A DNA stretch of 19,032 nucleotides from Entrophospora sp. SA101 (GCA_958430865.1 CAUDNR010001015.1:1-19032); one strand, 5' to 3'. Positions 9,355 through 18,982 are shown, counted from the stretch's first letter. Translations and numbers: made by a program. The notes: generated by a model from the sequence alone, not told the origin.

Positions 9355-9564
9355 CGATTGATCGGACAAAAGAGTTGTGTGAAATCCTCATACGACCATT
9401 TTATCAATTTTCAACTCGGGTCTATTGATCTAAAACCTCTCATCAAAGTTGAACTTCTTGCTAAATTTCCTGTATATAACCCCTGTGATGAAGTTAGGTT
9501 TGTTATCACAAGTTGTTTTGCAGTTATTATGAATTTCTCTAAATTACAAGATTTTATTCCCTGA
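9355..9564 (+). pseudogene. Unidentified exon fragment
   Basis: After a pyrimidine-rich acceptor (tttttacacag) a frame runs for 69 codons, RLIGQKSCVKSSYDHFINF to LAKFPVYNPCDEVRFVITSC, and stops at 9562-9564. Its composition is balanced and protein-like. It lies between the Cys-rich fragment and the fragment at 9749, with the same orientation, so one multi-exon ancestor is likely. I do not recognise the family. Confidence 0.4.
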
Positions 9565-9748
9565 CAACAATTTGCTGGAATATATAATCATGTCTACTTT
9601 GATGATCAACAATGACTGAAGATGAAATGCGTGGATGAACCACTTATCAATTTTAATTGAAATTCAACAGAAAAGTAAGCTATTTATTTAATTTTCTACT
9701 ATTTTATCAGTATGATAGTGCTAACTCTATAGTTTTGTGTCATATTAG

Positions 9749-10130
9749 AAAACAGACAACAATCCCAGTAGCAAAGCAAACCCGACTTCCTTGGTTATGT
9801 GAACAATTTACTACTGATTAAAGATAAAGAAAAGGCTGATTTGTCACCAATATATCACGTGTTTTGAAGACCATGATGGACAAGGAAGTCATCCCTCAGA
9901 GAATTATCCCTCTTGATGAACCTCTAGATAAAGAAAAACTCTACAATTGCATTCTTAGATGATATAGATAAGAAGAAAGTCTCCAGGGCAAGCTCCCATA
10001 CATGGATGATCCAAATGCTTGCATTACATTCCTTGAGGAGATGTATCAACATGCTAAAGGTCATAATGGTAAACTTGGTTCTGGGACAATCGTAAAAATA
10101 ATATCTCCCCGACATCACACTTTTTTTTAG
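9749..10130 (+). pseudogene. Unidentified gene fragment with in-frame stops
   Basis: A single plus-strand frame carries protein-like residues throughout: TIPVAKQTRLPWLCEQFTTD, ISRVLKTMMDKEVIPQ, RIIPLDEPLDKEKLYNCILR, SLQGKLPYMDDPNACITFLE and EMYQHAKGHNGKLGSGTIV. It is broken by five internal stops (three near codons 22-29, two near 72-75) and ends at 10128-10130. No frameshift is needed over 380 bp, so either this is substitution-only decay or the two stop clusters are unrecognised introns. The family is not recognised. Confidence 0.45.
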
Positions 10131-10308
10131 TGTTTTGATGATAATATTTTAAAACGTACTGGTTTGTTTCCTGCATTTTTTTACATGGAATACGAGTTTT
10201 TGTTAACTTGGCGACAGGGTGGAAAAATCAAAAAAATAACAAAATTAAAAATCGATTTTTTCGGTTAAAAAATCAAATGAATAATAAATTCGAAAAATTA
10301 TTGCCTAA

Positions 10309-10516
10309 AGCTCTTTCTATATTCCTACTTATAGGATTTTCAATAATAACGGCCACAGTGCCGTAAATAGAGCCGTATTGGCAGGTAAGCAATACCATGG
10401 ATAGCATTGTTAGTTATTTTGATGGCATCATGTTAATCGTAATTTTTTTCCGTGTAGGTTCAAGTCATATAAAAATAAATGACGTCTTGATGAAGAAGGC
10501 ACCGGCATTAGAATAA
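10309..10516 (+). pseudogene. Two-exon gene fragment with convincing intron
   Basis: The first exon frame SFYIPTYRIFNNNG then HSAVNRAVLAG ends at a GTAAGC donor (10385). The acceptor TGTAG ends at 10457, and the second exon continues in phase (G|GT) as SSHIKINDVLMKKAPALE to TAA (10514-10516). The 73-bp intron, good splice sites and preserved phase argue that this was a gene. An in-frame stop lies just before the first exon frame and no start was found, so it is a fragment. The family is not recognised with confidence. Confidence 0.45.
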
Positions 10517-11777
10517 TTTCGAATTTTTTTATAAAAATTTGTAACCATAGTAGTAATAGAACTATGCAATAATAGCGGGCCAAAGAATAGAAACTGTTAA
10601 TGCCTGCCTTTCGAGGCGGTCTTAGGCCAACATGTTTCTCCAATGCAACCCACGAATAATTATTTAATAAAGATTTCGCCCATATTTTGGGCTTTTATGT
10701 ATCTATTTTTCCCTTATATTTAGTAATTTCTTGTTTTTATTGCTCAAATGAATACCATTATAGATTGGAAGGATATTGAAATGCCTCATTACAATTTCAC
10801 AAAACTTATCTTTTTTAACCTCGTTATTTTTCAAATAAACATTATCCACGTCTTTTTTTTTAAAATTATTAATCTTGAAGAATAGATTTTCAGAATTTGG
10901 TATTGCTAAGCCTTTTTTTTTACCAGCTAACATTTTTTTTTGGCAACGATAAATTTAATATTTAAAGCAGCAATTGAATAACAACATTTTAATAACAATG
11001 ATTTTTACCTCCATGATAAAAATCTTTTTAACTAATTGATATAAAGGATCAAAGACTAATAAAATTTTTTTTTTTTTAATTATCTTTCCGTGATAAAATT
11101 TTCATTCTTTACAAAAAACATCACCAATGTCTTCATCATTGTCAACAATTATCTATTTAACAAATCACGGGAGATGGTAGATGGTTAATTCTTGATAGGA
11201 TATGGGTAAAGATGCAGTTAGGTTGGATGAAAATGTCACCATCTAAAAGATCAAAATAAAACTATCTGTGACTTGTATGGATGTTACCTATCGAGAAATA
11301 TATCCCCGGTCAGGGATACGTTGGACGCAAATGTATTCGTCGTTGACCAATCAATGGTAGAAGAGTATGAAAGCAAATAGCCAAAATATCTTTACCAATG
11401 TAAAGGTATATGCATGTGCACATATCAGTCAATTAAATAAAAATAATATTCTTTACTATTTATTATGTATTTATTTTGGGTAATTTTTTTATTGATAATC
11501 GATTTTGTTTCATCGAAGTTGTTATTATCAATTATTATCTATTCGGAAAGCAATGGCGACATAATTTAAAAAATACGGATGCAGGTGCTTTTAACTTTAC
11601 CATTAACAACACACAATTACAAAATCCATTAATTTTAACTTTACGATATGTGGTACGATTAAAATAGTCTCGTGACAAAAATTCTACACCAACAAAATTT
11701 ACCATGAAAAAAAAACAACAATAGTAATGTTAAGTATTCTGACAATTTTTAATTTAGTGTTTATAGTATAATGCTTT
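10517..11777. other. Intergenic, with two weak ORFs
   Basis: AT-rich DNA with long T and A runs (around 10853-10862, 10912-10920, 11065-11077). A Lys/Asn-rich minus frame (10703-10933) and a plus frame (11476-11667, ending NTQLQNPLILTLRYVVRLK) are open, but neither has a motif, splice support or start context. A 5-bp hairpin, GCCCA-TATTT-TGGGC, sits at 10678-10692. The 3' region of the threonine aldolase gene lies at the right end. Confidence 0.4.
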
Positions 11778-11882
11778 TTAAAAGTTTTGTATGGGAATCT
11801 TTATTGTATCTGCTAAATCAACATCAATTAAATTTTCTACAAAATCAATTGCCAAAACAGCATCTATCATACCTTTTATCAT
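11778..11882 (-). other. 34-codon open frame overlapping the aldolase stop
   Basis: The ATG overlaps the TGA of the threonine aldolase as ATGA. The frame reads MIKGMIDAVLAIDF then VENLIDVDLADTIKIP to TAA at 11778-11780. Its residue makeup is coding-like. One more A in the AAA before the aldolase stop would fuse it to the enzyme as a C-terminal extension. It is unclear whether it is a frameshifted tail or untranslated sequence. Confidence 0.35.
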
Positions 11883-13448
11883 TTGCCAACTATTACATCA
11901 TTGACAACCTTTAGAAATGTATCAATAGCATTTTTAGTAATCTGATAATTTAAAACTAATCTTGTAGAGTATAAACCATCATCAGAAATCAAAATACCAT
12001 ATTTCAATAATGGCTCAGCTAATTGTTTAATTGTAATGTTGATGGATTTAGTATCAATAAATATCATGTTTGTATGTACTGGTTTAGTTATCGTAATACC
12101 ATAATGTCTCAATCCTTTTTCTAATTGATTGGTTAGTTCATGTGAATGTACTATTGCGTTAGGAAAATTGGTCATTATTGCATATTTTGCTGCTGCTGCC
12201 AAACTTCCTGATTGATGCCAACTTTGATAAAGAGATTCATAGATAGAAGAAGGGATAAAGAATAAATGATCAATTAACAGGTTAGTTGTGATTCATATTC
12301 TATGGAAAAATTATACTTACGCTCCACCAAACAATCTTCTAAAAAGTCTTGCTCTATCGATAAAGTTTTGATTGCCAACTAAGACAGAACCAATAGGTGC
12401 ACCAATACCTTTGGACAGACATAAACTAACGGAATCAAAATATTTACAATAGTCTTGTATCGGAATACCAGTTGCAGCACTTGCATTCCATAACCTTGCA
12501 CCATCCAAATGCGTTTTAATGGATGTGCTTCTAGAAAGTTTAGAAATTTGTATGATTTCTTCAATTGGCATTACCAAACCATCCAAAGTATTCTCTAAAG
12601 AAATTAATTTTGTAGGAGTTGAAAAAACGTCATAAACATCATCCTTGATAATTTTTGGTTGCAGATCATCAATTGCTGTTAGATAAATTTGATTTTTTGG
12701 TGTGATGGGAATGGTCGTTGCTTGTGAATGATATGCAACACCGCCTAATTCATAATTGTGTAAATGAGATCTTGCATCACATAGTATTGAATGTGGTGGT
12801 TGAGCTAAATGTGTTCTGATGGCAATTTGATTTGTCTTTATTTTTGAATTTGAAAAAAAAATTTTTAATAAATTTTATCATTTATTTATTTAATTTTTTT
12901 TTTGAAGAAAAATAATTTACCATTGTTCCAGAAACAGCAAATAAAGCTGCCTGATGTCCTGTCAAATCTGCCATAAAATTTTCAAGATCATTGGTTGATT
13001 CATCCTCCTATATATATATATACACATAGTACAATAATAAATAATTTGTAATCAGAGCATTTAGGAGGAATTAATAAATACATTTGTGTTTAACCACCTT
13101 GAAAATATCATCACCACCAGATGCTTTATTCATTATATTAAACATTTCAAGTGTTGGAGTTGTTACTAATAATTGTAATCAGCATGATAGTCATTATAAT
13201 GAAATTATTATTGCAATTATTGAAAATTATCATTGCATATTTATATAAATACCTGTGTCACTCCTAAAATCACAAATTACGTTTTTATCACCAGATTTTT
13301 TTAATCTAACTGTTTTTGAAGATGCGTATGTAGAATAAAAATTGTACCCATTTATCCATTGATTATCATTATTATGGTTGTTGTGGTGATGATAATTTAA
13401 TAATTTTGATATAGAAATGCTTTTAATAGAATGTGAAAATTTCTTCAT
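11879..13448 (-). CDS. GLY1: L-threonine aldolase (PLP-dependent), five exons
   Basis: The enzyme cleaves L-threonine or allo-threonine to glycine and acetaldehyde. Exons, in transcript order: 13253-13448, 13098-13165, 12921-13007, 12321-12835, 11879-12221. All four introns are GT..AG, and the joins keep frame (SDT|VTTPT, IFK|EDEST, GTM|TNQ, GGA|WHQ), giving 402 residues, near the usual fungal length. Hallmarks are RSDTVTTPT (62-70), the His-His-Tyr-Glu-Gly-Gly region (about 141-149), HLDGARLWNA with Asp228 and Arg231, the PLP lysine at 259 (LSKGIGAPIGSVLVG), and the substrate-binding Arg in STRLVLNYQIT. The first 60 residues are a basic, Ser-rich extension with a His/Asn run and few acidic residues, which could be a mitochondrial targeting peptide; that is inference. 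The gene stands alone between relics. Confidence 0.95.
13009..13022. repeat. TA dinucleotide microsatellite in intron 2 of the aldolase gene
   Basis: A short perfect run of alternating t and a sits directly upstream (transcript sense) of the exon 3 acceptor at 13008. It probably supplies the T-rich acceptor context. Confidence 0.6.
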
Positions 13449-14273
13449 TTCAGTTAAATAATTCAGAAAAGAAAATTAATTAAATAAAAGTTTTTAAATT
13501 TAGATCGTCCGTTCATAATCAATTAATCAACTATGGAGGTAGGTGTTTGAGTGAGAAATTCCTTTTGATTGGATAATTTCGTTTTACAATTATACCAGTT
13601 CTTTTAATAATACCGAATTAGCCGGATTATTTAACCTGGTGAAATTGTTAAGCAACTATAACTGAACCAATCATTCTGAATTAAAATCGGTGACCACCGA
13701 AATTAAAGATGAAACCTTGGTGCTTTTACCCGCCCAAACTGAACCAATCGCGGAAAGTAAACTAAAATAATGAGGCATATATTTAAGTATAAAGTGACTA
13801 CTAATATTTCATGCTATGTTAAAATGAAATTCAACTTCATGAATATATTTTTTCATTATATTGTTTTTGAAATTTGGTTTATGTCAAAAATTTCCCAATT
13901 ACAACCTTCCAAGTGATTATAAACAATTTTGTAAGGAACACTTTGACTCCACTATTACTGTTAAGTTTGCTTTATTCTGCATGTTAGTTGGAAGAAAATC
14001 TTAAAGTAAATATGAAAAAAAGTAATTTTTGCAGCCTGGTGTAGAATAATAAATAATTAAGCTAGACTCCTATTTTAATAGTTGTTAGGAAGCCCTAGTC
14101 TGTCTCTAAAAATTTTATTATGTTTGAAAAGTCACTTGTTAAAAGTGGATGACAAATTTTATTATGTAATGCTTATAATGAATGACATTTGATCTGCAAT
14201 GTCTTGTGACTGATATACATTCCTTGTCATTTAAAAAAAAAAATCAATCACACCAACAAAAAAAAACCAATAG
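13449..14273. other. Intergenic: divergent upstream region
   Basis: This lies between the aldolase (leftward) and the lineage-specific gene (rightward). The block 13669-13765 is less AT-rich than the rest and carries two tgaaccaatc sequences (13663-13672, 13740-13749), each with a CCAAT core, a possible CCAAT-box pair about 220-300 bp ahead of the aldolase ATG. No ORF can be supported. The missing 5' exon of the rightward gene may lie here. Confidence 0.4.
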
Positions 14274-15278
14274 GGACTTCCTTGTACAGCCCATGTGCGT
14301 GTAATTAAAAAAAAGCCCAAATTAGATAGAATTAAGCCAAGAAAAAGAAACAAAGAAAACAACCATGAAGAATATCATGGGTATGAGATCTCTGATTTGG
14401 ATGTGACAGAGGGTATTTATAAAATAACTGAAAAAATAAAGTTCTGAAAAATATATTCTAAAAGATATTTGGAACTAAATTTTTTTTCTCATATATTTAT
14501 AGGAGAAATTGCCGGAGCTTGAGACCCTTGCTAGGTGAGAGCGAGTACAGTGAATACTCTTATGTAGTCCACGCGGTTTCTAGATTTGTGGACCCTATAT
14601 TTAATTATTACAAACGGTGTCTGAAGCGTTCATGGTAATTGTTTTGAAGTTATTTACGATTTTTTATATTACTATATTCATATTTTATACTTTAAGGAAA
14701 AAATAGCCGATTCATCACAAACGCGAAAGGAAATGATGCGTTCTGTCCAATCCGGGGATAGGCTGGACTTACAGGTTCTTCTAATGCTCGATTCAGCTAA
14801 CTGGGAAATATCTTTTACGGAGATTTTGCAGTTAATCCCTCATACAGATAAAAAAGATTCTGACTGGAAAAAAATAAATTGTCTTTGCAAGGATGGGATC
14901 GATATAAGATTCGGAAAACTGTTCAAGGGAAAAGATATTGAATGTGCTGACGCGAAATTCCTAATTGACGAGCTCCTCCAAATACCCTTTATTGGAACTC
15001 AAGTGATAAGTAATCGTGTGATAGTTTTCGGGATTGATTTTTATAATAATTCTTTTTATCATTCTTCTAAAATACGCGAATATACAATTCCTTTAAGAGT
15101 TTCAGATTGTTGCGTCGTTAAAAAATTTTTAAAAAATTCATTAATAGTGAAATGTTACTTAGAAAAAATAGCCAATAATTTTGTTCAGATTAAAGATAGA
15201 ATCAATCTTTTGCCTAATTTATCCATAGTCGAAAACACAACTATCAGTTCTAGCATGTCAATTTCGACAACATTTTAA
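14274..15278 (+). CDS. Lineage-specific gene, unknown function, 5' end not found
   Basis: Exon a (to 14440) reads GLPCTAHVRVIKKKPKLD then RIKPRKRNKENNHEEYHGYE. It joins in phase over a 62-bp intron to exon b (14503-14634: NCRSLRPLLGESEYSEYSY, VVHAVSRFVDPIFNYYKRC). A second 62-bp intron leads to exon c (14697-15278: EKIADSSQTRKEMMRS to the stop). Exon a has a basic, possibly nuclear-targeting run. Exon c holds alternating charged and beta-rich segments (RLDLQVLLMLDSANWE, GIDIRFGKLFKG, EYTIPLRVSDCCVVKKFL). From memory, exon b and c segments recur in a very large AM-fungal family of unknown function. No start codon is visible in exon a, and the exon b donor leaves exon c one base out of phase, so the gene is either slightly broken, miscalled by one A in the AAAAAA at 14698-14703, or spliced differently. 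Confidence 0.6.
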
Positions 15279-16210
15279 GTAATCTCATTTTAGTATCAAC
15301 AATAGAGAATTTTTTTTACTATATAAGCAGTGGCTCATTCAATTATTTCATATACGTATTTAAAGTACCTGAATCAATGTTAATTATTTCTATATATCTA
15401 CATACCTCTTCATAGTCAAACACCACTTTCGTATCTTGAGTATTTCTAATTATGATAATTATATGATCGTCGTCAATGATATACGTAGTTTAATTAAATA
15501 AAATTTCTAATTTCCCAGGATTATTCCTCTTGCATCGTTGCAATATACATACAATGATATAATAGTTCTTTATCTATCCCCAGAACACACATTTTGAGCT
15601 TTTGATAATCCTATTCTATCATTATCATTATTGCTGTTTGTATCAATTGTATTTATTTACTTATGTCAGTAGTTTTACTTACGTCAAGAGCTTTTACTTT
15701 AGTCAAATCATCAAAATGGCTCTGGTGAGAAACTACCTTTAGTCAATATTTAGTTACGTCAATGACTAAATTCAAAAGTTTCGTCATATATTATTATTAC
15801 TATTATTTGCTATTGTTATTATAATATTCCGCCATTATTATTATTTAATGGTTCGGATAAGGTTTGGTTTATTCAAATCATTTGTTTTATTCGTTATGAA
15901 TTGAGTATTCAAATTACATTGAAGGTTTATTGGAATAAAACCAAATAAAATGAATGATAATAATAATTTGAAGATTAAATTTAAAACATTATTATAATTT
16001 AGCTTTGAAAAACAAATAAGGATAAAAATAAAAAGATAAAAATAAATTTATAGTGGAGATTAAATTAGTCATTCATCGCATCTTTTCTTTTACTAATGTT
16101 ACTAGAATCTAATGCCTATTAATTAATTAATTGATATTGTTAGTAATAATTAATGGATAGTCATTTCCAATTGGTTAATAATGAAAATTTTAATCACCTT
16201 TGTCAATATT
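15279..16210. other. Intergenic, with bZIP-type motif cluster
   Basis: This lies between the 3' ends of two convergent genes. Apart from the motif cluster at 15657-15769 it is AT-rich with simple repeats (attattatta-type at 15788-15845, attaattaattaattga near 16119-16133). No ORF or RNA gene is supported. Confidence 0.5.
15657..15769. promoter_or_regulatory. Cluster of six TTAYGTCA/TTAGTCA motifs
   Basis: Plus-strand sites: TTATGTCA 15661-15668, TTACGTCA 15679-15686, TTAGTCA 15699-15705, TTAGTCA 15739-15745, TTACGTCA 15754-15761. Minus-strand site: TGACTAA 15763-15769. The first three lie in a degenerate repeat of 18-19 bp beginning TTACTT. The cores resemble CRE/ATF and AP-1/Gcn4-like sites bound by bZIP factors. 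No gene start is adjacent, so the target is unclear; the nearest genes end here. Confidence 0.45.
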
Positions 16211-17736
16211 CTAGAGAAAAGAGTTAAAATCAAGACTATTTAACAAACTATCATTACTTGTATAAATTTTCAAGCTTTTAGATTTAGCAATCTCTTCATC
16301 TAATATTCTACTTTTATAATATGCATCTGGATGTGATTTGTGTACTTGTTGCGATCCACTACCACCACCACCACTAGTAGTATTATTACTATTATCATTA
16401 TTATTATTATCATTATTATTTTCAGGAATTTCCTCATATTTATTTATAGCAAAGTCCCAAAGCTCTTCACTAGTTGGTCTTTTTGATGGATCCACATCCC
16501 AACATCTCTGCATCATTTGCACATAATCTTCAGGCATTCCAGGTAATATTGGTGGTCGTAAACCTTCTGCACATATATCAAAGATTAAACAATGATTGTG
16601 AGCTCTATCATCAAATGGTGGGTGATCTGCAAATATTTCCCACATCAACATCCCAACACTATAGATATCTGATTCTTTGGTGTTCTTCATGATATTGCCT
16701 CTAAGCAACTCAGGAGCAAGATATGACACAATTCCATAGACTTTATTTGATGACTTTTCATCAACTGGTCCACATAATCCTAAATCTGTAACATAACAAC
16801 AACCTCCTTCCACAAGTATATTGCCACTATGTAAATCACAATGGATTAAATCTTTTTCATGTATGCGATATAATGAATTGCATAAAGAACCAAGGATTTT
16901 AATTCTGTCTTTTAATGTTAAATTTAAATGATTTTTTTGTAAATAATCCCTTAAATTTCCTTCTAGATAATTTAAAACTATTGCATAGTTTCCATTATCT
17001 GGGAATTTAGTTATACCATAGCAAGGAACAATCATCTTTGATTTAATTTTACAATAATTCATTGCCTATTGAATATAAAATCAATTAGTATTATATGCAT
17101 AACACAATATTATTTTAAATGACAACTACCAACCTCATCAAAAAAGGCTTTTTCTGGATTACTTGAATTGTTTAAACCTTTTAATACTACTTTTTGCCTT
17201 CCAAAATAACTAAATTCCTTTTTATTTTCATCATAATCATTTATTTGTCCTCTTGCCCATGTAGCAGTAAAAATCGAACTAAATCCACCTTCAGTCAACT
17301 TTGTTACTTTTTTAAATTGTTCAAAAGGTATCCATTCTAAAATACAGTCTGGCAGGGATGATTTCATTTGACATTGTTGAATAAAATCATCAATTATGTT
17401 ATTCCCAGATGTCCAGGTGGTGAAAAGACTCTGTAATTGTAAACCAATGCAACCTTCACAGAATCTATCAGAGTATCTTATCAATTTACATTTGTTACAT
17501 TGTTTTGGTTTGCCCCATTTATGTGTTGCATTATCTAATTCAAACTTATAAATAAACCTTTCCTTACAATATTCCTTTTCATTTTCAGAAAGCTCCTTGT
17601 TTTTTTTGACCAATGAAAAAAAATAATCTTTTCTACTTTCATTACCATATGAATTGATACAAATTTCATTATAAATTTTATATACAAAATTCTTTCTTTC
17701 TGGTGATGATGATGATAATCGGTATTCATATGACAT
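16211..17736 (-). CDS. Tyrosine-kinase-like protein kinase with N-terminal Cys knuckle
   Basis: Two exons, 17134-17736 and 16211-17065, join across a 68-bp intron (GTTGGT...TAG, branch-like TACTAAT) to give 485 residues. The N-terminus has CxxC-x9-CxxC (Cys 80, 83, 93, 96), then TWTSGN and FEQFKKV leading into the kinase domain: glycine loop EGGFSSIF (149-156), Lys186 in KVVLK, alpha-C Glu201 exactly at the splice junction, catalytic loop HCDLHSGN (Asp278, Asn283), DLG (Asp295), APE (318-320), then SVGMLMWEI and RPTSEELW. All catalytic residues are present, so it should be active. It is a non-RD type, with Cys where HRD has Arg. The tail has an Asn/Gly-rich stretch. It resembles the large signalling kinase family of AM fungi. 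An AT-rich TATA-like stretch lies directly upstream of the ATG. The donor GTTGGT is weak. Confidence 0.9.
16366..16424. repeat. Trinucleotide microsatellite inside the kinase coding region
   Basis: A ccaccacca run followed by repeated attatta/atcatt units encodes, on the minus strand, an Asn-rich then Gly/Ser-rich linker (about NNNDNNNNDNSNNTTSGGGG) after the kinase domain. Its length is likely to vary between strains. Confidence 0.7.
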
Positions 17737-18075
17737 TATATAAAAATATAATATATAAAATTCGACTTGGTGTTTTAATGAATAGAATGGAGATTTGAAA
17801 GGTTTCTGTGTTACGGTTCCTTTCTAAATGTCGTAAATTTTATATCTTGTGTAAATTATTTTTCTTTATATACCCAAATTTGAAATATTCTGTTGTAAAA
17901 CAATAATAACGAATAACGAATATTCTAAAAACTTTATTGTTCGACTTTAGTAAACTGAATTGTCGATGGTCGTTTTTTTCTTTTTGCTACGCTGGCTTGA
18001 AATAATTTGAACAAAAATATTTTCATTTTCCGAAAATGATAAATGGTAGCGGATATTTTTTACATTGCTATATCA
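17038..18075. repeat. Right copy of 1,038-bp direct repeat (R2)
   Basis: Identical in every line compared to 73-1110. Here the repeat is embedded in an intact gene on its left side (kinase exon 2 continues below 17038), so this copy is probably the source and the left copy the derivative. Confidence 0.95.
17066..17133 (-). other. Kinase intron
   Basis: GT..AG ends, 68 bp, phase 0, with TACTAAT about 25 bases before the acceptor. Removing it joins FFDE to AMNYCK and restores the alpha-C helix. The same intron occurs at 101-168 in the left repeat copy. Confidence 0.8.
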
Positions 18076-18305
18076 TGCCATTTCCATCTATTTGACAGCC
18101 GAAAAATTATCTATTTTGTTCAAAACGTCAGGGTCGAGGAGATGCTTGACCGAGAGGAAATCGTGATTCGCTTTAGACATTTTTATTTTGCTATCGGTCA
18201 ATACAATGATCGATAAACAAACAAGTTTTCTTAATTTTGACCATAATAGGAAAATTTATTTTTAATAAAATACATTGATTAATTTGTAAAGGAAAAAAAG
18301 CTTAA

Positions 18306-18515
18306 TTGATTTTTTTTTTTTTAACAATCTAAATTTGTAAATAACTTTAGATGTTTGCATGAAGTTTATTTTTCTATAGCAATAGCCAATTGATCCAATT
18401 GGTACTTAATAATAAACACGAGGAAAAGATCAGGGTAAAAAGATCTTTTTTTAATTAAGAAAAAAAAAAACTTGGTTTTTTTTTTAACAATTGAAATTCG
18501 TAAATAACTTTTGAT
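18306..18515. repeat. Pair of imperfect direct repeats of about 45 bp
   Basis: Units 18306-18352 and 18472-18515 share a T run, then aacaat, a short divergent stretch, then cgtaaataactttt or a one-base variant, then gat. They start 166 bp apart. They may be remnants of a local duplication or of a dispersed element. Confidence 0.5.
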
Positions 18516-18982
18516 TCACGTGAGGGTTCTTCTTTGCAAAGAATCTTTATTGAATTTATTAAATTCGTGAACAATTTCCCTTTGTATGTTCAACGCAACA
18601 AATAACAAATAAAATAAAAATATTAATATAATAATAATATGACTCGCTAACATTGATACTCCGAACGAATATATAGAGATGCCCAGCATATGTATAAAAC
18701 AGTGGAACGCTATTTCGGTACTATGCACCTCGACCCTCGAATTCGAATGTAGCGTAAAAAGCAAAACCAGTGCATCGTTTTTTTGGTCAATGAGTAGAGA
18801 TAGCGGGTCTATTTATATGTTTTGCTGTAATTTATTAGACTACTCAATCAATGCACCATCTGGCCATGAAATAGTCTATTTTTATTAATGATTGCATCAT
18901 TGATCATGAATACATGATAGGATGCTAAGACACCTCACATCCAGTGATCCGATCGAATATACACTCACTAGACAAAAGTCGG

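Noticed and set aside
9924..10118. Minus-strand ORF
   Set aside because: It is antisense to the protein-like plus frame at 9749-10130 and has no motif.
10451..10475. tRNA T-arm-like string (ggttcaagtc)
   Set aside because: No acceptor stem, D-arm or anticodon arm can be folded around it; it is the acceptor and start of a coding fragment.
12379..12564. Second minus-strand ORF inside threonine aldolase exon 4
   Set aside because: It is an out-of-frame shadow; the aldolase frame carries the PLP lysine and all family motifs.
16338..16692. Two plus-strand ORFs opposite the kinase
   Set aside because: They are shadows of the kinase C-terminal linker and C-lobe codons.
73..18075. The paired repeats as LTRs of a retrotransposon (each copy has TG near its start and CA at its end, same orientation)
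   Set aside because: The repeat contains a host kinase exon and intron, no gag-pol genes lie between the copies, and the flanks show no target-site duplication (gctgata on the left, tgccatt on the right).
18516..18888. Two overlapping ORFs on opposite strands at the right end
   Set aside because: Neither has a domain, splice support or start context, and overlap on opposite strands makes both doubtful.
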